Shown piece by piece: positions 46,483 to 56,252 of a stretch of DNA of 64,000 nt (positions are counted from its first letter, which is position 1; each line of letters starts with the position of its first letter). Below the pieces are notes generated by a model, which saw nothing but the letters and a program-made list of their open reading frames with translations, was not told the DNA's origin and ran no database searches. The position numbers and the translations under genes are program-made. The DNA is from Clitoria ternatea (Eukaryota > Streptophyta > Magnoliopsida > Fabales > Fabaceae). Where the stretch lies: the NCBI GenBank assembly GCA_037962975.1, contig CM075675.1:28646501-28710500 (forward strand), read 5' to 3'.

Positions 46483-47655
46483 TTAGGATTTTAAATTTGT
46501 TTTTGGAATCCATACCTTTCTTGTACACTTTTGACGGGATTTCTTTATAAAGCAATTAGAAGATATATGACCATATATTCCACAATAAAAACATGTTGCA
46601 TCCAAAGAGTAAGTCATAGTAGAATTGTAATGGTTCTTATTATGTTCTATATGATTCCTTTTAAAACAATTAGGCAATGAGTTCTCTTTTCTTTCATGGT
46701 TTGTGCATCTAAGAGAGGATTTGGATTTTTCTTTGTAGGATGCACAAGGGTTCTTGTAATGAACTATTTTTCTTCTTTCAAGTGTATGCTTTTGATCTTC
46801 AAGAGGTGCACTTAGATTCTTTTGACTACTTGTAAGCTTACTAAGTGCTTCTTTTAGTTCTTTATTCTCTTTTTCAAGAAGCATACATTTATCAATAAGC
46901 ACACAATCATTATTATCATTACAAGTTCTAAGAGATACATTTGAAGCTACTAATTCATCATTTTGAACTCTAAGATATTCTTTTTCTATGTGAACATCAT
47001 GCAATTCTTTTTCAAGAGTCAAAATGGTTTGTTTAGAGCATGCATATTTCTTTGATAACAAGACAAATTTTTCATGCAATTCTTCAAATGCTTCTAATAA
47101 TTCATCCTTATCAATTTCATCATCATTATCATCACTAAAAGCATTTAAAGAGCATACCTCATCATCTTGAGAGTGCTTTGTCATTAGGCATGCAATTTCT
47201 TCTTCCTTCTCGTTGGTCTCTTTTTCAACGCTTCTTTCGAATTCTTCATCTTGACTAGAAAGAGTACTAATTCTTGCATCTTTATCATCATTAGTATTTC
47301 CATAAATTGTTTCAAGAGTTTCCCACATTTCTTTAGCATTGTTACAAGTAATAACTCTAGAAACATCATTAGGTTCTAATGCTAATGTGATAAGAATTTT
47401 AGCTCTAAGATTAAATTGTACCTTTCTTTCTTCTTCCTTAGTCCATAAGTTCATGGGCTTCATGCATTCTATATTATCAACAATGTATTTAGGAATGAAA
47501 GGACCAAATTGAATAGCATTCCATACCTTGAGGTCATAGGCTTGGATAAAGATTTTCAACCTTTCTTTCCAAATAACATAGTCTTTACCATTGAAGATTG
47601 GTGGTCTATTTATTATTTCACCTTGTGGAAATGCATCATAAGAAGTAGAGGCCAT
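46483..47655 (-). CDS. Copia-2 Gag, intact ORF with internal capsid deletion
   Basis: The ORF is 390 aa starting MASTSYDAFPQGE, 57 bp after the primer site. Residues about 10-135 match the N-terminal half of the DUF4219/UBN2-like capsid region of copia-1 (INRPPIFNGKDY, WKERLKIFIQ, KEMWETLETIYGN). At about residue 135 the sequence jumps from ISTLSSQ to an acidic linker, losing roughly 100 residues that are present in copia-1. It then follows the coiled-coil part (DELLEAFEELHEKF), and ends with one zinc knuckle, CFYCGIYGHISSNC (residues 355-368). One of the two copia-1 knuckles is therefore missing. The frame has no stop, in contrast to copia-1. Whether such a protein can assemble is unknown; it may only be a packaging adaptor. 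Confidence 0.88.
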   Translation of the reverse strand: MASTSYDAFPQGEIINRPPIFNGKDYVIWKERLKIFIQAYDLKVWNAIQFGPFIPKYIVDNIECMKPMNLWTKEEERKVQFNLRAKILITLALEPNDVSRVITCNNAKEMWETLETIYGNTNDDKDARISTLSSQDEEFERSVEKETNEKEEEIACLMTKHSQDDEVCSLNAFSDDNDDEIDKDELLEAFEELHEKFVLLSKKYACSKQTILTLEKELHDVHIEKEYLRVQNDELVASNVSLRTCNDNNDCVLIDKCMLLEKENKELKEALSKLTSSQKNLSAPLEDQKHTLERRKIVHYKNPCASYKEKSKSSLRCTNHERKENSLPNCFKRNHIEHNKNHYNSTMTYSLDATCFYCGIYGHISSNCFIKKSRQKCTRKVWIPKTNLKS

Positions 47656-47698
47656 CTTGATCTCTTGAAGCGGTTAAGCTTGATCTTCCAAGAGTCAA

Positions 47699-47710
47699 GC
47701 TCTGATACCA
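47699..47710 (-). promoter_or_regulatory. Primer binding site of copia-2
   Basis: TGGTATCAGAGC on the minus strand lies two bases after the end of the 5' LTR. The following leader, CTTGACTCTTGG(A/T)AGATCAAGCTTAAC, is almost the same as in copia-1 (16145-16198). Confidence 0.9.
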
Positions 47711-47712
47711 AT

Positions 47713-49557
47713 TGTTAGCCAAGGCCTCGATACTCAAGAGGGGGGGTGAATTGAGTATTTCAAATTTTCGCGCGGAATCCCTTTCAAAACGGTTAGTAGT
47801 ACACAAATGATGCAATATAAAAGATGTAATAATTATGAAGCACATTTCATACTAAAACCTTTTGAGTTGAATGGACTATGTTCAAGAATTGATTTTGATA
47901 AGTAAAGCAAGTTATTAGTTTAGGCAATTCTTGAAACACTTGTCATGCAATAATTAATTCCAATATAAGTGTAACTTAAACAACTTCTAACAAATTAATT
48001 AAGTATGATAATTTACCAAGTTGTTAACACCAATATTTTACTTCCTCCATAATTAAATCCAATAATGTTTAAGACATTTGATTCATGGATTTAATTTAAT
48101 CTAACTTCAACAATGTTAACCAATACAGTTTGCAACTTATATCATGCACTTAGTCCAATTTAATTAGGAATGATACAATGAATCAAGTGAGCAATTTAAG
48201 TGCACAAATTAAATGAGTTTAGGGAAGAGAGAATTTGCAAACCGATATAACGAGTTCCACCACACCGGTGTACGTCTCGCCTTCAAGCAACCCACTTGAA
48301 GGATTTCCACTATTGGAGATTAGAGATACAACTTTGAGCAATCGCGGCTTCCTAGTGTCCCACACTCAAGAACCCAATCCTCACAAGTACAAGGGCACCC
48401 CACCCAATCTCTCAATCTCACAATTACAAGGTTGAACCCTCAACCCAAACCTCTAGGAATTTTTGGTGTTTGATGGTTACAATGATAACTCTCTAATAGA
48501 GTAGATACACAATTTAAAGCTCTCACCAAATAATAACTCTCAAAGAGAGGATATACAAATTTAGCTCACAAATTACTTTCTCTCTAACTCTTAAATAACT
48601 CACTAAGAGAATATGCCAATATAGAACAAGAGAGAATGAGTAGAAGAGAATGAAGCAAGGAGGAAGAAGTAAGCAAAAGGAAATGCTTCAATTGCTTGGT
48701 GTGTCATTTGCCTTCAACTTCTTCTCTATTTATAGGCTCCAATGGTATGGCATGTTGCAATATTAAATTCCTTGGGAGCTTGAACTTGGAACATGTGTGT
48801 CTCCATTCAAAATGGCATTGCAATTCCAATGAGCTTTTAATGTCTCCAAGAAGAACATGGCATGTGCATGTTTGATTTAATTCAAATTAATTCCATTTCC
48901 AATAAAACACATGCATGTGGAGAGAGACAAAGTGTGAAGCATTGCCTTGAACTTTCCAACCATGTTGCACAATGTCTCCTTTAGAATTTTGAATAATTCT
49001 CTTCAAGTTTTAAATGATTCCAGCGTGTATTTTGGTCTCTGCCAGGCGTATGAATCGATTCCATAAAGGAGTGAATCGATTCAAGCAATTAAAATAAAGT
49101 TACTGGGCAAAACAACACGCATGAATCGATTCTTATTAAGCATGAATCGATTCAATCACCTGACAAGTATATCCTGGCCATTTCATAACGCATGAATCGA
49201 TTCAATGGAGGAGGGAATCGATTCAATCACCTGTTTTGCACATCCTGGGCCTTTCCAAACGCATGAATCGATTCAACTGCTGGGGGAATCGATTCATCAT
49301 GCTGTTCCTTCATTTTCTTGTGCATTTTTCATCCTTTTGACATGTACTTGCATATGGCTTTGTTCTCTTGATCCTTAGGCACTTTGATAATCATTTTCCA
49401 CTTGATTTAAGCCACTTAAAATGCCTTGAAACATTTCTTTGTATTTCATCAATTTTCCATCATCAAACATAATTAATTCATCCATAAATATATATGTTTG
49501 ATCTTGATCCTCCATTTGTTGTGTCATTATCAAAACCTACATCAACATAAAATTACA
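47713..49557 (-). repeat. 5' LTR of copia-2 (1845 bp)
   Basis: It is the promoter-bearing LTR of the minus-strand element. TATA (CCTATAAATAG on the minus strand) is at 48725-48735, downstream of the GAATCGATTC array (49050-49290). It differs from 41442-43287 by about 9 substitutions, 8 of them transitions, and one G in a G run. Confidence 0.95.
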
Positions 49558-49562
49558 CTTGG

Positions 49563-49791
49563 GACATAAATAATCATTTCTAATATTTATCTAATGTGTC
49601 TCTACACATTTAGCTCGTCTTTGTGCTTTATCTGTATGTTGCTGAACAAGTAATTGCTGAACAAGTCATATTAATTCAAGGGCTGCCCAAATAATTTTTT
49701 TTACTTGTTTGGCTTCAAATATTTATTTCCTATATTTATCCTATTTACTTCCTTTATTTAATTAATTATGCATAAAATTTGGGATGTTACA
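49563..49791 (-). mobile_element. 5' terminus of an older LTR (Tekay/Del-like), minus strand
   Basis: Read on the minus strand the segment begins TGTAACATCCCAAATTTTAT at 49791, the characteristic start of Tekay/Del LTRs, and runs into the copia-2 target duplication. It continues at 41441 on the other side of copia-2. CAAGG at 49792-49796 would be its target duplication; I did not locate the partner. Confidence 0.5.
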
Positions 49792-50109
49792 CAAGGCTCA
49801 TAGGAATATACAACTTCTAGAGGTAATCTTGCCACTTCTCCTGATCATTATCACTATTTGAGCTAGAACTGAGTCTTCATCTATGATGTAATCAGCGCCA
49901 CGAGCTTCCTCGACGTCCCATCTCCATCCAAGAGTTTACATCATCTAAATGATAGACTCACGACTAATGGTAAAAAGGTTAATTCGCCATGCATGCAAAT
50001 CACCTGGTCTTAGCAGATCTTCTTCTCACCTACTATCAGCAACTTCCCCTTAGTGATTTCTTGTTGACAATCATCTCTATCACCGTCCATCTAAAAAAAT
50101 GTTAAACAT
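49792..50109. other. No clear feature; possible decayed CACTA exon
   Basis: Minus-strand open stretches such as MDGDRDDCQQEITKGKLL near 50090 lie 3' of the transposase-associated remnant and could be a further exon of the same decayed element. There is no firm evidence. Confidence 0.25.
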
Positions 50110-50500
50110 CAAAAAATAAATAAAAATAATTATAAACTAATTTTTATACTACATCAACCTTGTTTTGATTGTATTGCGGTTCCACAATATTAGAAGATTG
50201 TTGCTCAACACTGGCCTTAAATAAGTCAAAGTTATCTACGACTTTAGATATGACAGTTCTCTTAAATTTCACCTCGCCATGGTTGGTCCAAACCTAATAG
50301 TTGGATTTGAAACCAAACTTGTACAAGTGAAATGCTACCACACATTTGTTCAAAATCTTACAACACCTACATCTCATACATGAATCTTATACCACCATCT
50401 GAATAGTAATAGAGTTGCTTTGAAGCCTTACTAATAAACTTCGTAACTCCTCTAATAAACTCACTTTTTCAACCTCTTATATGGATACACTTTTTATTAG
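50110..50500 (-). pseudogene. Remnant of a CACTA transposase N-terminus (transposase-associated domain)
   Basis: On the minus strand, fragments in several frames together fit the transposase-associated domain seen intact at 1220-1440: a GVTKFISKASKQL-like stretch, a Cys-rich stretch, then FHLYKFGFKSNY and VWTNHGEVKF, and a downstream NFDLFKASVEQQ. At least two frameshifts and one stop separate them. It is an old fragment, not related to the nearby copia. Confidence 0.5.
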
Positions 50501-50576
50501 ACATCCATAAACAATCTTATCAATATCTACATTATCAAAACTCACTAAACACATGTATCATTTAAAATTATACACC

Positions 50577-51410
50577 CCTAAACTGTAATTAGGAATTTCT
50601 AGTTTATTTATTTTTAACTAATAATTCAAAATTAATAATTTTATGATTAACAAAACCTAAATTAATTATGTAAAAATTAAGTACAATTTTAATTTGTAAG
50701 TTTCCTAATTTTTTGTTTTGTAATTAATAATTAAAAATATTTAAATTTTTAATTTTTCTAAACTCTAATTAAAAATTTATAATTTATTTATTTTGTAATT
50801 AATAATAAGAAATTAATCATTTTATTATTTACAAACCTAAATTAATTAATTAAAAATTTGAATACATGTTTGAGTTGTAAGTTTTAATTTTTTTTATTTT
50901 TTAATTTATAATTAGAAATTTTAATTTTTAAATTTTCAAAACTCTAATTAGGAATTTCTAATTTATTTATTTTTTCTTTAAAATTATAAATCATTATGTT
51001 TTGTTAATAGACTTAAACTAATTATGTAAAAATTGATTACATATTTAATTTATAAGTTTCTTATTTTTTATTTTTTATTTTTAATTAATTTTTATTTTTA
51101 ATTTTTCAAAACTCTAATAAAAATTTATATATTTTTTACTTAATAATTTTATGATTAACAAACCTAAGTTAATTAAGTAAAAATTGAGTACAGATTAAAT
51201 TTGTAAGTTTATAATTTTTTATTTTTAATTTATAATTATCAATTTTTTATTTTAAATATTCTTAAACCTTATTTAGGAATTTCTAATGTATTTATTTTGT
51301 AACTAATAATTATTTTATGATTAACAAACCTAAATTAATTATGTAAAAAGTAAGTATATTTTTAATATGTAATTTTTAAATTTTTTAATTAAAAATGTAA
51401 TGATCTATGA
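50577..51410. repeat. AT-rich tandem repeat, 157-181 bp, about 4.7 units
   Basis: Units start with AAACT(C/G)TAATTAGGAATTTCTA or AAACTCTAATTAAAAATTTA near 50580, 50758, 50939, 51108 and 51265. Each continues with TTTATGATTAACAAACCTAA and GTAAGTTT. The units are considerably diverged and nearly pure A/T. Confidence 0.8.
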
Positions 51411-51974
51411 TTCTTAGTAAAAATGTGTAAATTTCTATCCTACCTAATGTGTATAATACTCTAATATATAAATTTAAACTTAAAGCATGTCATCTATCCT
51501 AAAATTCAAATGTCAATATTTGAAAGAACCTTAAAGTATAAAAGTAACAGAACTTAATAGGTTAACTAACCTTTGAGTTGTTTGAAAGTCAATTCTAATT
51601 AAAACATTCATTTTCGCCGCACGAACACAACAAGACCAACTAGGAATGAAATGGAATCATTTACGCAAACAACCACACAAAAGAAAATTTAGGATCTTGA
51701 TAGGATTTAAGAGAAATTTTTAAGTTTTGAAGGAATTGGGGGAAGAGCTTCTACCAGTATAAAATGTTCAAAATGGCATGAGACTAGGTCAATATTTTTT
51801 TATTTCAAAAAATACTTTTTTATTTTAAAAAAGACTTTGTTGAAAGAGACAAGACTTACTTTAATGACCTCAACGCTTCAAAGAGATCATCTATAAATTT
51901 CCGGCTGAAAAACACATTCCCCTAAAGAAAAAGTTGTTATACTAAAATTTTAGTGGAAATAGAGGATGGAAAAT
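51411..51974. other. No gene recognised
   Basis: This is AT-rich sequence between the tandem array and the copia integrase remnant. It may belong to the same decayed copia element, but no motif supports this. Confidence 0.4.
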
Positions 51975-52345
51975 AGTTTAAACAGAAGGTTGAGAAAGAA
52001 GTTAGATGCAAAATTTGGTGTTTACGTATCGACGATGAGGAAGAGTACACTTTTGTGAAATTTAATCAGTACCTATAGAAGTGTAGTATAAGATGATAAC
52101 TAACTTATCTGAATACTCCAAATCAAAATGAAGTTCTTGAGAGAAATAACTGAGACATAGCAAAAGCTTGTAGGAGCATGTTGCATGCTAAAAATATTCT
52201 ACCATAAATTTAGAAAGAATGCATGGAGAGAATTGTATACATCATTAAAAGGGTTACCTCTAGCCTGACTCGGCTTTATCTCACTATATGAAAAGGTGTG
52301 GGGCACAAATCCTTCGGTGAGTCACTTTCGTCTGGTATAATTGGT
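51975..52345 (+). pseudogene. Remnant of a copia integrase core
   Basis: A plus-strand stretch contains, across frameshifts and stops, the order expected for the copia integrase C-terminal half: NTPNQNEVLERNN (the PQQNGVxERKNR motif with the catalytic Glu), then RSMLHAKNIL, and a terminal region resembling KPSVSHLR. It is an old fragment with no LTRs nearby. Confidence 0.6.
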
Positions 52346-53767
52346 AAATAGTTGATTTTCTAATCATATTGTTAAGGTTTACATCTTGTCGATCTTTATA
52401 CTTCAATAGATCATCCGTCAGCTTTTGGTTAAAAAATACCCTTATGTTGACCAAAAGAAAAAATTGTTATATTAAAATTTTTCATTCATGATATTCAAGC
52501 CCTTATACATTTTTCAAGATGCTTTAACTAAGTAAAAATTAGTTTATATAAATACTAAATAACAGAAGTAAAACAATAATGAAAATATCAAAGAGAGATC
52601 AAAGAAAAAGGCATAATAGGATGGATGTAGAAGTGGACAGAGAGGGCGAAAAAATAGGGGTTTATTTTAGTGGAATATTTTGTCACCTTTGGTTTTTCCT
52701 TAGCCTACGTTCTGTTATGTATGTTTGAAATCAATGGCCACTCTCTTCTCTTCTTTTGCGTAACCAATTGCTTTCTGTCTCTCCAATCCAAAGTTAAAAT
52801 AAACTCACTCTCACACATTACACCTCATGCTTACTTATAATGTATTGCCACTGTCCCATTCCCTCACGTTTCTCTAATCACTCCTTTCTACGTAACATTC
52901 CATGCATGCAATGTGTGACGATAGCGTGATCACATCCGTCTTCCCTCTAAAGAACCAAGGTTATGGTATTTTCCATCCCATGCTTTCTTTTTTCCTTGGT
53001 TTTTTCGTAATTGATATTTGCTTATGCCATTCATATATAAGTGAATGTTATGTGGGCAACATGCATGACTTGAAGATATCTAAATTATATGAAAATATCA
53101 TCTATTGTATATGAATAGCAATTTTGTGTGCATGCATGTGTTTTGTTCTTTTTAATTTAATTCAAAGAAAGATATCATTCATTTCAATTCAAATCCATGT
53201 TTGGTTTCAGGGTCATGAATGTGAATCCATTTTAAAACAACTATGTTTGGAAATAAATCAAATCAGACCAAAAAGTTACTCTCAGCCGTGTTGAAATAGA
53301 TTCATAAACATAGGTTCACAAACATTCACCGGGAACTTTCTCGTTTTGAATTTACTTTTGACCTTATCTAATTTATAACTAAATGTAAATATGGGATTTG
53401 TATATGAACATCAATTTACACAGCTGTGCAAGTGCATGCATGTGTTTCTATTCTGTAACTGGAAGTTTAGCTTTCTTGATGAAATTTATCTTATCACTCA
53501 CTTACTAAATGGTTTTTTAACTAGGATGGTTTCACTAGTTGTATGGTTTATAATAATAATCATCATTGGCAGGTTCTTCAATTCAACCCTTAATCTACAT
53601 ATATATTCATCCATGTGTAATTTAACAGATATATATTTTGTACTCATCCATTGGTGCATGTTTTTACAGAGAAGTTATACTTATACAAGAATTTGAGAGA
53701 GATATCAGAAAAGAAAGAGGTAGAAAGAAATTAATTAAGTTTTGGAGGCATATATATAATATAATAA
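52346..53767. other. Upstream region of PHT1
   Basis: This is AT-rich non-coding sequence expected to hold the PHT1 promoter and 5' UTR. I searched by eye for the phosphate-starvation element P1BS (GNATATNC) from 52600 to 53767 and found none. A possible 5' UTR splice acceptor (TTTTTACAG) lies at about 53668; introns in the 5' UTR are common in this family. A TATA-like ATATATATTC near 53603 is a weak candidate. Confidence 0.4.
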
Positions 53768-55327
53768 ATGGGGAAGGAGCAAAACCAAGTGCTGAATGCA
53801 CTAGATGTGGCAAAAACACAATGGTATCATTTCACAGCAATCATCATATCAGGGATGGGATTCTTCACGGATGCCTATGACCTGTTCTGCATATCTCTTG
53901 TGACCAAGTTACTTGGGAGAATATATTACCATGTTGATGGAGCAGAAAAGCCAGGTATATTGCCTCCAAATGTGTCAGCGGCAGTTAACGGTGTAGCCTT
54001 TGTTGGAACACTTTCTGGTCAACTATTCTTTGGTTGGCTTGGTGACAAAATGGGCAGAAAAAAGGTGTATGGAATGACCCTTATGTTAATGGTTTTATGC
54101 TCAATTGCTTCAGGCCTTAGTTTTGGACATGAACCAAAGGCTGTGATGGGAACCCTTTGCTTCTTTAGGTTCTGGCTTGGTTTTGGTATTGGTGGAGACT
54201 ACCCTCTTTCAGCAACCATAATGTCGGAGTATGCTAACAAGAAGACTCGTGGTGCTTTTATAGCTGCAGTGTTTGCCATGCAGGGTTTTGGAATTTTGGT
54301 AGGAGGGATTTTTGCCCTTATGATTTCATCCATATTTGAGGCCAGGTTTGGTGCTCCACCATATGAGGTTGATCCTTCGGGTTCAACTGTTCCACAAGCA
54401 GACTATGTTTGGAGGATAATCTTGATGGTTGGGGCACTTCCAGCTGCAATGACTTACTATTGGCGATTGAAGATGCCAGAAACTGCTCGCTACACTGCAT
54501 TGGTTGCCAAGAACATGGAGAAGGCTGCAGCAGATATGTCCAAGGTTATGCAGGTGGAGATTCAAGCTGAACCAGAAAAGGAATTACCACAAGTTAATAA
54601 TTCATATGGTTTGTTCTCCAAGCAGTTCCTTGCTCGCCATGGCCTCCATCTACTTGGAACAGCAAGCACTTGGTTCTTGCTTGATATTGCTTTCTACAGT
54701 CAAAATCTCTTCCAAAAAGATATTTTCAGTGCCATTGGTTGGATTCCTCCAGCAAAAACAATGAATGCTCTTGAGGAGGTTTTCAAGATTGCAAGGGCTC
54801 AAACTCTCATTGCTCTTTGTAGTACTGTTCCTGGCTACTGGTTCACTGTTGCCTTCATTGACAAGATAGGAAGATTCACAATCCAATTGATGGGCTTCTT
54901 CTTCATGACTGTCTTCATGTTTGCTCTTGCCATTCCTTATGATCATTGGACTCATAAGGAGAACAGAATAGGATTTGTGGTCATGTATTCCCTGACCTTT
55001 TTCTTTGCTAACTTTGGCCCTAACGCCACCACATTTGTTGTGCCAGCTGAGATTTTCCCAGCTAGATTCAGATCCACTTGCCATGGAATATCATCTGCAA
55101 CTGGCAAGCTTGGTGCTATGGTTGGTGCATTTGGCTTCTTGTATTTGGCTCAGAACCAGGACAAGACCAAAACAGATGCAGGGTACCCTCCAGGTATTGG
55201 TGTCAAGAATTCACTCATTGTTTTGGGTGCTGTCAACATTTTAGGCTTCTTCTGTACTTTCTTGGTCCCTGAGGCAAAAGGGAGATCTTTGGAGGAGATT
55301 TCAGGTGAAAATGAAGAGGAAGTTTGA
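53768..55327 (+). CDS. PHT1: High-affinity phosphate transporter, PHT1 family
   Basis: This intronless 519-aa protein of the major facilitator superfamily is a plasma-membrane H+/phosphate symporter. The family signature GGDYPLSATIMSE is at residues 142-154. Residues known to matter in Arabidopsis PHT1;1 are present at matching positions: D35 and D38 in helix 1 (FFTDAYDLF), R134 and D144. Further pore residues are W302, D306, Y310 and N419. The central hydrophilic loop is about residues 240-290, between six-helix halves. The C-terminal tail ends EEISGENEEEV; Ser512 aligns with the phosphorylated Ser514 of PHT1;1 that controls ER exit. The length is normal (520-540) and the start is the family-typical MGKEQNQVLNALD. 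It is the only intact host gene here. The symbol is family level; I cannot tell which member. Confidence 0.97.
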   Translation: MGKEQNQVLNALDVAKTQWYHFTAIIISGMGFFTDAYDLFCISLVTKLLGRIYYHVDGAEKPGILPPNVSAAVNGVAFVGTLSGQLFFGWLGDKMGRKKVYGMTLMLMVLCSIASGLSFGHEPKAVMGTLCFFRFWLGFGIGGDYPLSATIMSEYANKKTRGAFIAAVFAMQGFGILVGGIFALMISSIFEARFGAPPYEVDPSGSTVPQADYVWRIILMVGALPAAMTYYWRLKMPETARYTALVAKNMEKAAADMSKVMQVEIQAEPEKELPQVNNSYGLFSKQFLARHGLHLLGTASTWFLLDIAFYSQNLFQKDIFSAIGWIPPAKTMNALEEVFKIARAQTLIALCSTVPGYWFTVAFIDKIGRFTIQLMGFFFMTVFMFALAIPYDHWTHKENRIGFVVMYSLTFFFANFGPNATTFVVPAEIFPARFRSTCHGISSATGKLGAMVGAFGFLYLAQNQDKTKTDAGYPPGIGVKNSLIVLGAVNILGFFCTFLVPEAKGRSLEEISGENEEEV

Positions 55328-55481
55328 TTTGAACCAATTAGGGTAGGTATAATAGTGGTGTGGATTCAACTAGTCATCAAATTCTTAGTTGGGGACATGC
55401 AGCAGCTACAGAATAATTAATGTCAATACTCAATGTCATTAGCATCTCTATGAGTTATACATGACCAAGAGTTGTTATAGG

Positions 55482-55487
55482 AATAAA
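55482..55487 (+). terminator. Candidate polyadenylation signal of PHT1
   Basis: AATAAA lies 155 bp after the stop codon in an AT-rich region. Confidence 0.4.
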
Positions 55488-56252
55488 GTCAAGCCTTCAA
55501 TTTGGCTTAGAGATTATTACAAAATTTTATGCTAATCCCATTTCCAATTCATATGTTGGCTTTGCTTTGTCATGTTGTAAAGGATCAGAGGTATTATTTT
55601 TTCCATGAATGTTGAGTAATAGATAATGGAATATGTGCATAGTTCCTTTTGTTTCTCAACCAACAATGTGTAGTTCTCATTCTTCTAGATGCTTTTTAGG
55701 CTTCTGCACTGGAAATGTGCTAGTTTTTTAAAACAGATAAAATGTGGTAAAAGTTGGCTTGAAGTTTTAACTTAGATAATAAACTCCACTGACTTTAATT
55801 ATTAGCTTTTATAACCTGCCTCGTCATTCCCTTTTAATAAATCCAACCACAATCATTTTGTCATCTATACCAGTCAAGCTATTGTTTGGCTGAACTTGTT
55901 TTCAACCCTGCATATTACTCCATTATTTACTCAGTTGCAATGCCAAATCAGTTTTATTATCAGCCACAAAAGGCGTTATTATTTCATAATAAACGTTTCA
56001 GAATTCGATGCTCTTAAGTTGGATAATTTTAATCTAATATGTTGAATTGCTCTTCTTTCAACAAAAAATAGACTTCCGGAATCATATATATGTAACAAAG
56101 ATTTCAAGTACTACTTGTGTAAAGCACAAACCATACTACAATTGTTATACAAGTACTGATCAGAGTCCCACATATGAATTTGTAGTTAATTATTTTTGTT
56201 ATCCTTTCGAATAAGTGGTAAAGAGGGAGAGAAATAACTTTGTACACATTTC
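55488..56252. other. 3' flank of PHT1, no feature recognised
   Basis: This is AT-rich sequence without ORF, terminal repeats or RNA gene, between PHT1 and the LINE poly(A) end. Confidence 0.5.

Larger units (their letters stand above)
41442..49557 (-). mobile_element. Gag-only copia element (copia-2), non-autonomous relative of copia-1
   Basis: The element is 8116 bp on the minus strand: 5' LTR 47713-49557, 3' LTR 41442-43287, flanked by CTTGG at 41437-41441 and 49558-49562. It has an initiator-Met primer site and one intact gag ORF (46483-47655), but no protease, integrase, RT or RNase H anywhere in the 3.2 kb between gag and the 3' LTR. The LTRs differ by about 9 substitutions and one G-run indel in 1845 bp (0.5 percent), making this the youngest dated insertion in the window. 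It must have been moved by enzymes supplied in trans; the shared leader points to a copia-1-like helper. Confidence 0.95.

Noticed and set aside
53391..53696. 101-codon open frame upstream of PHT1
   Set aside because: AT-rich, hydrophobic by composition, no family match, and overlaps the expected 5' UTR/promoter.
54318..55084. Minus-strand and alternative-frame ORFs across PHT1
   Set aside because: They are shadows of the highly biased PHT1 coding sequence.
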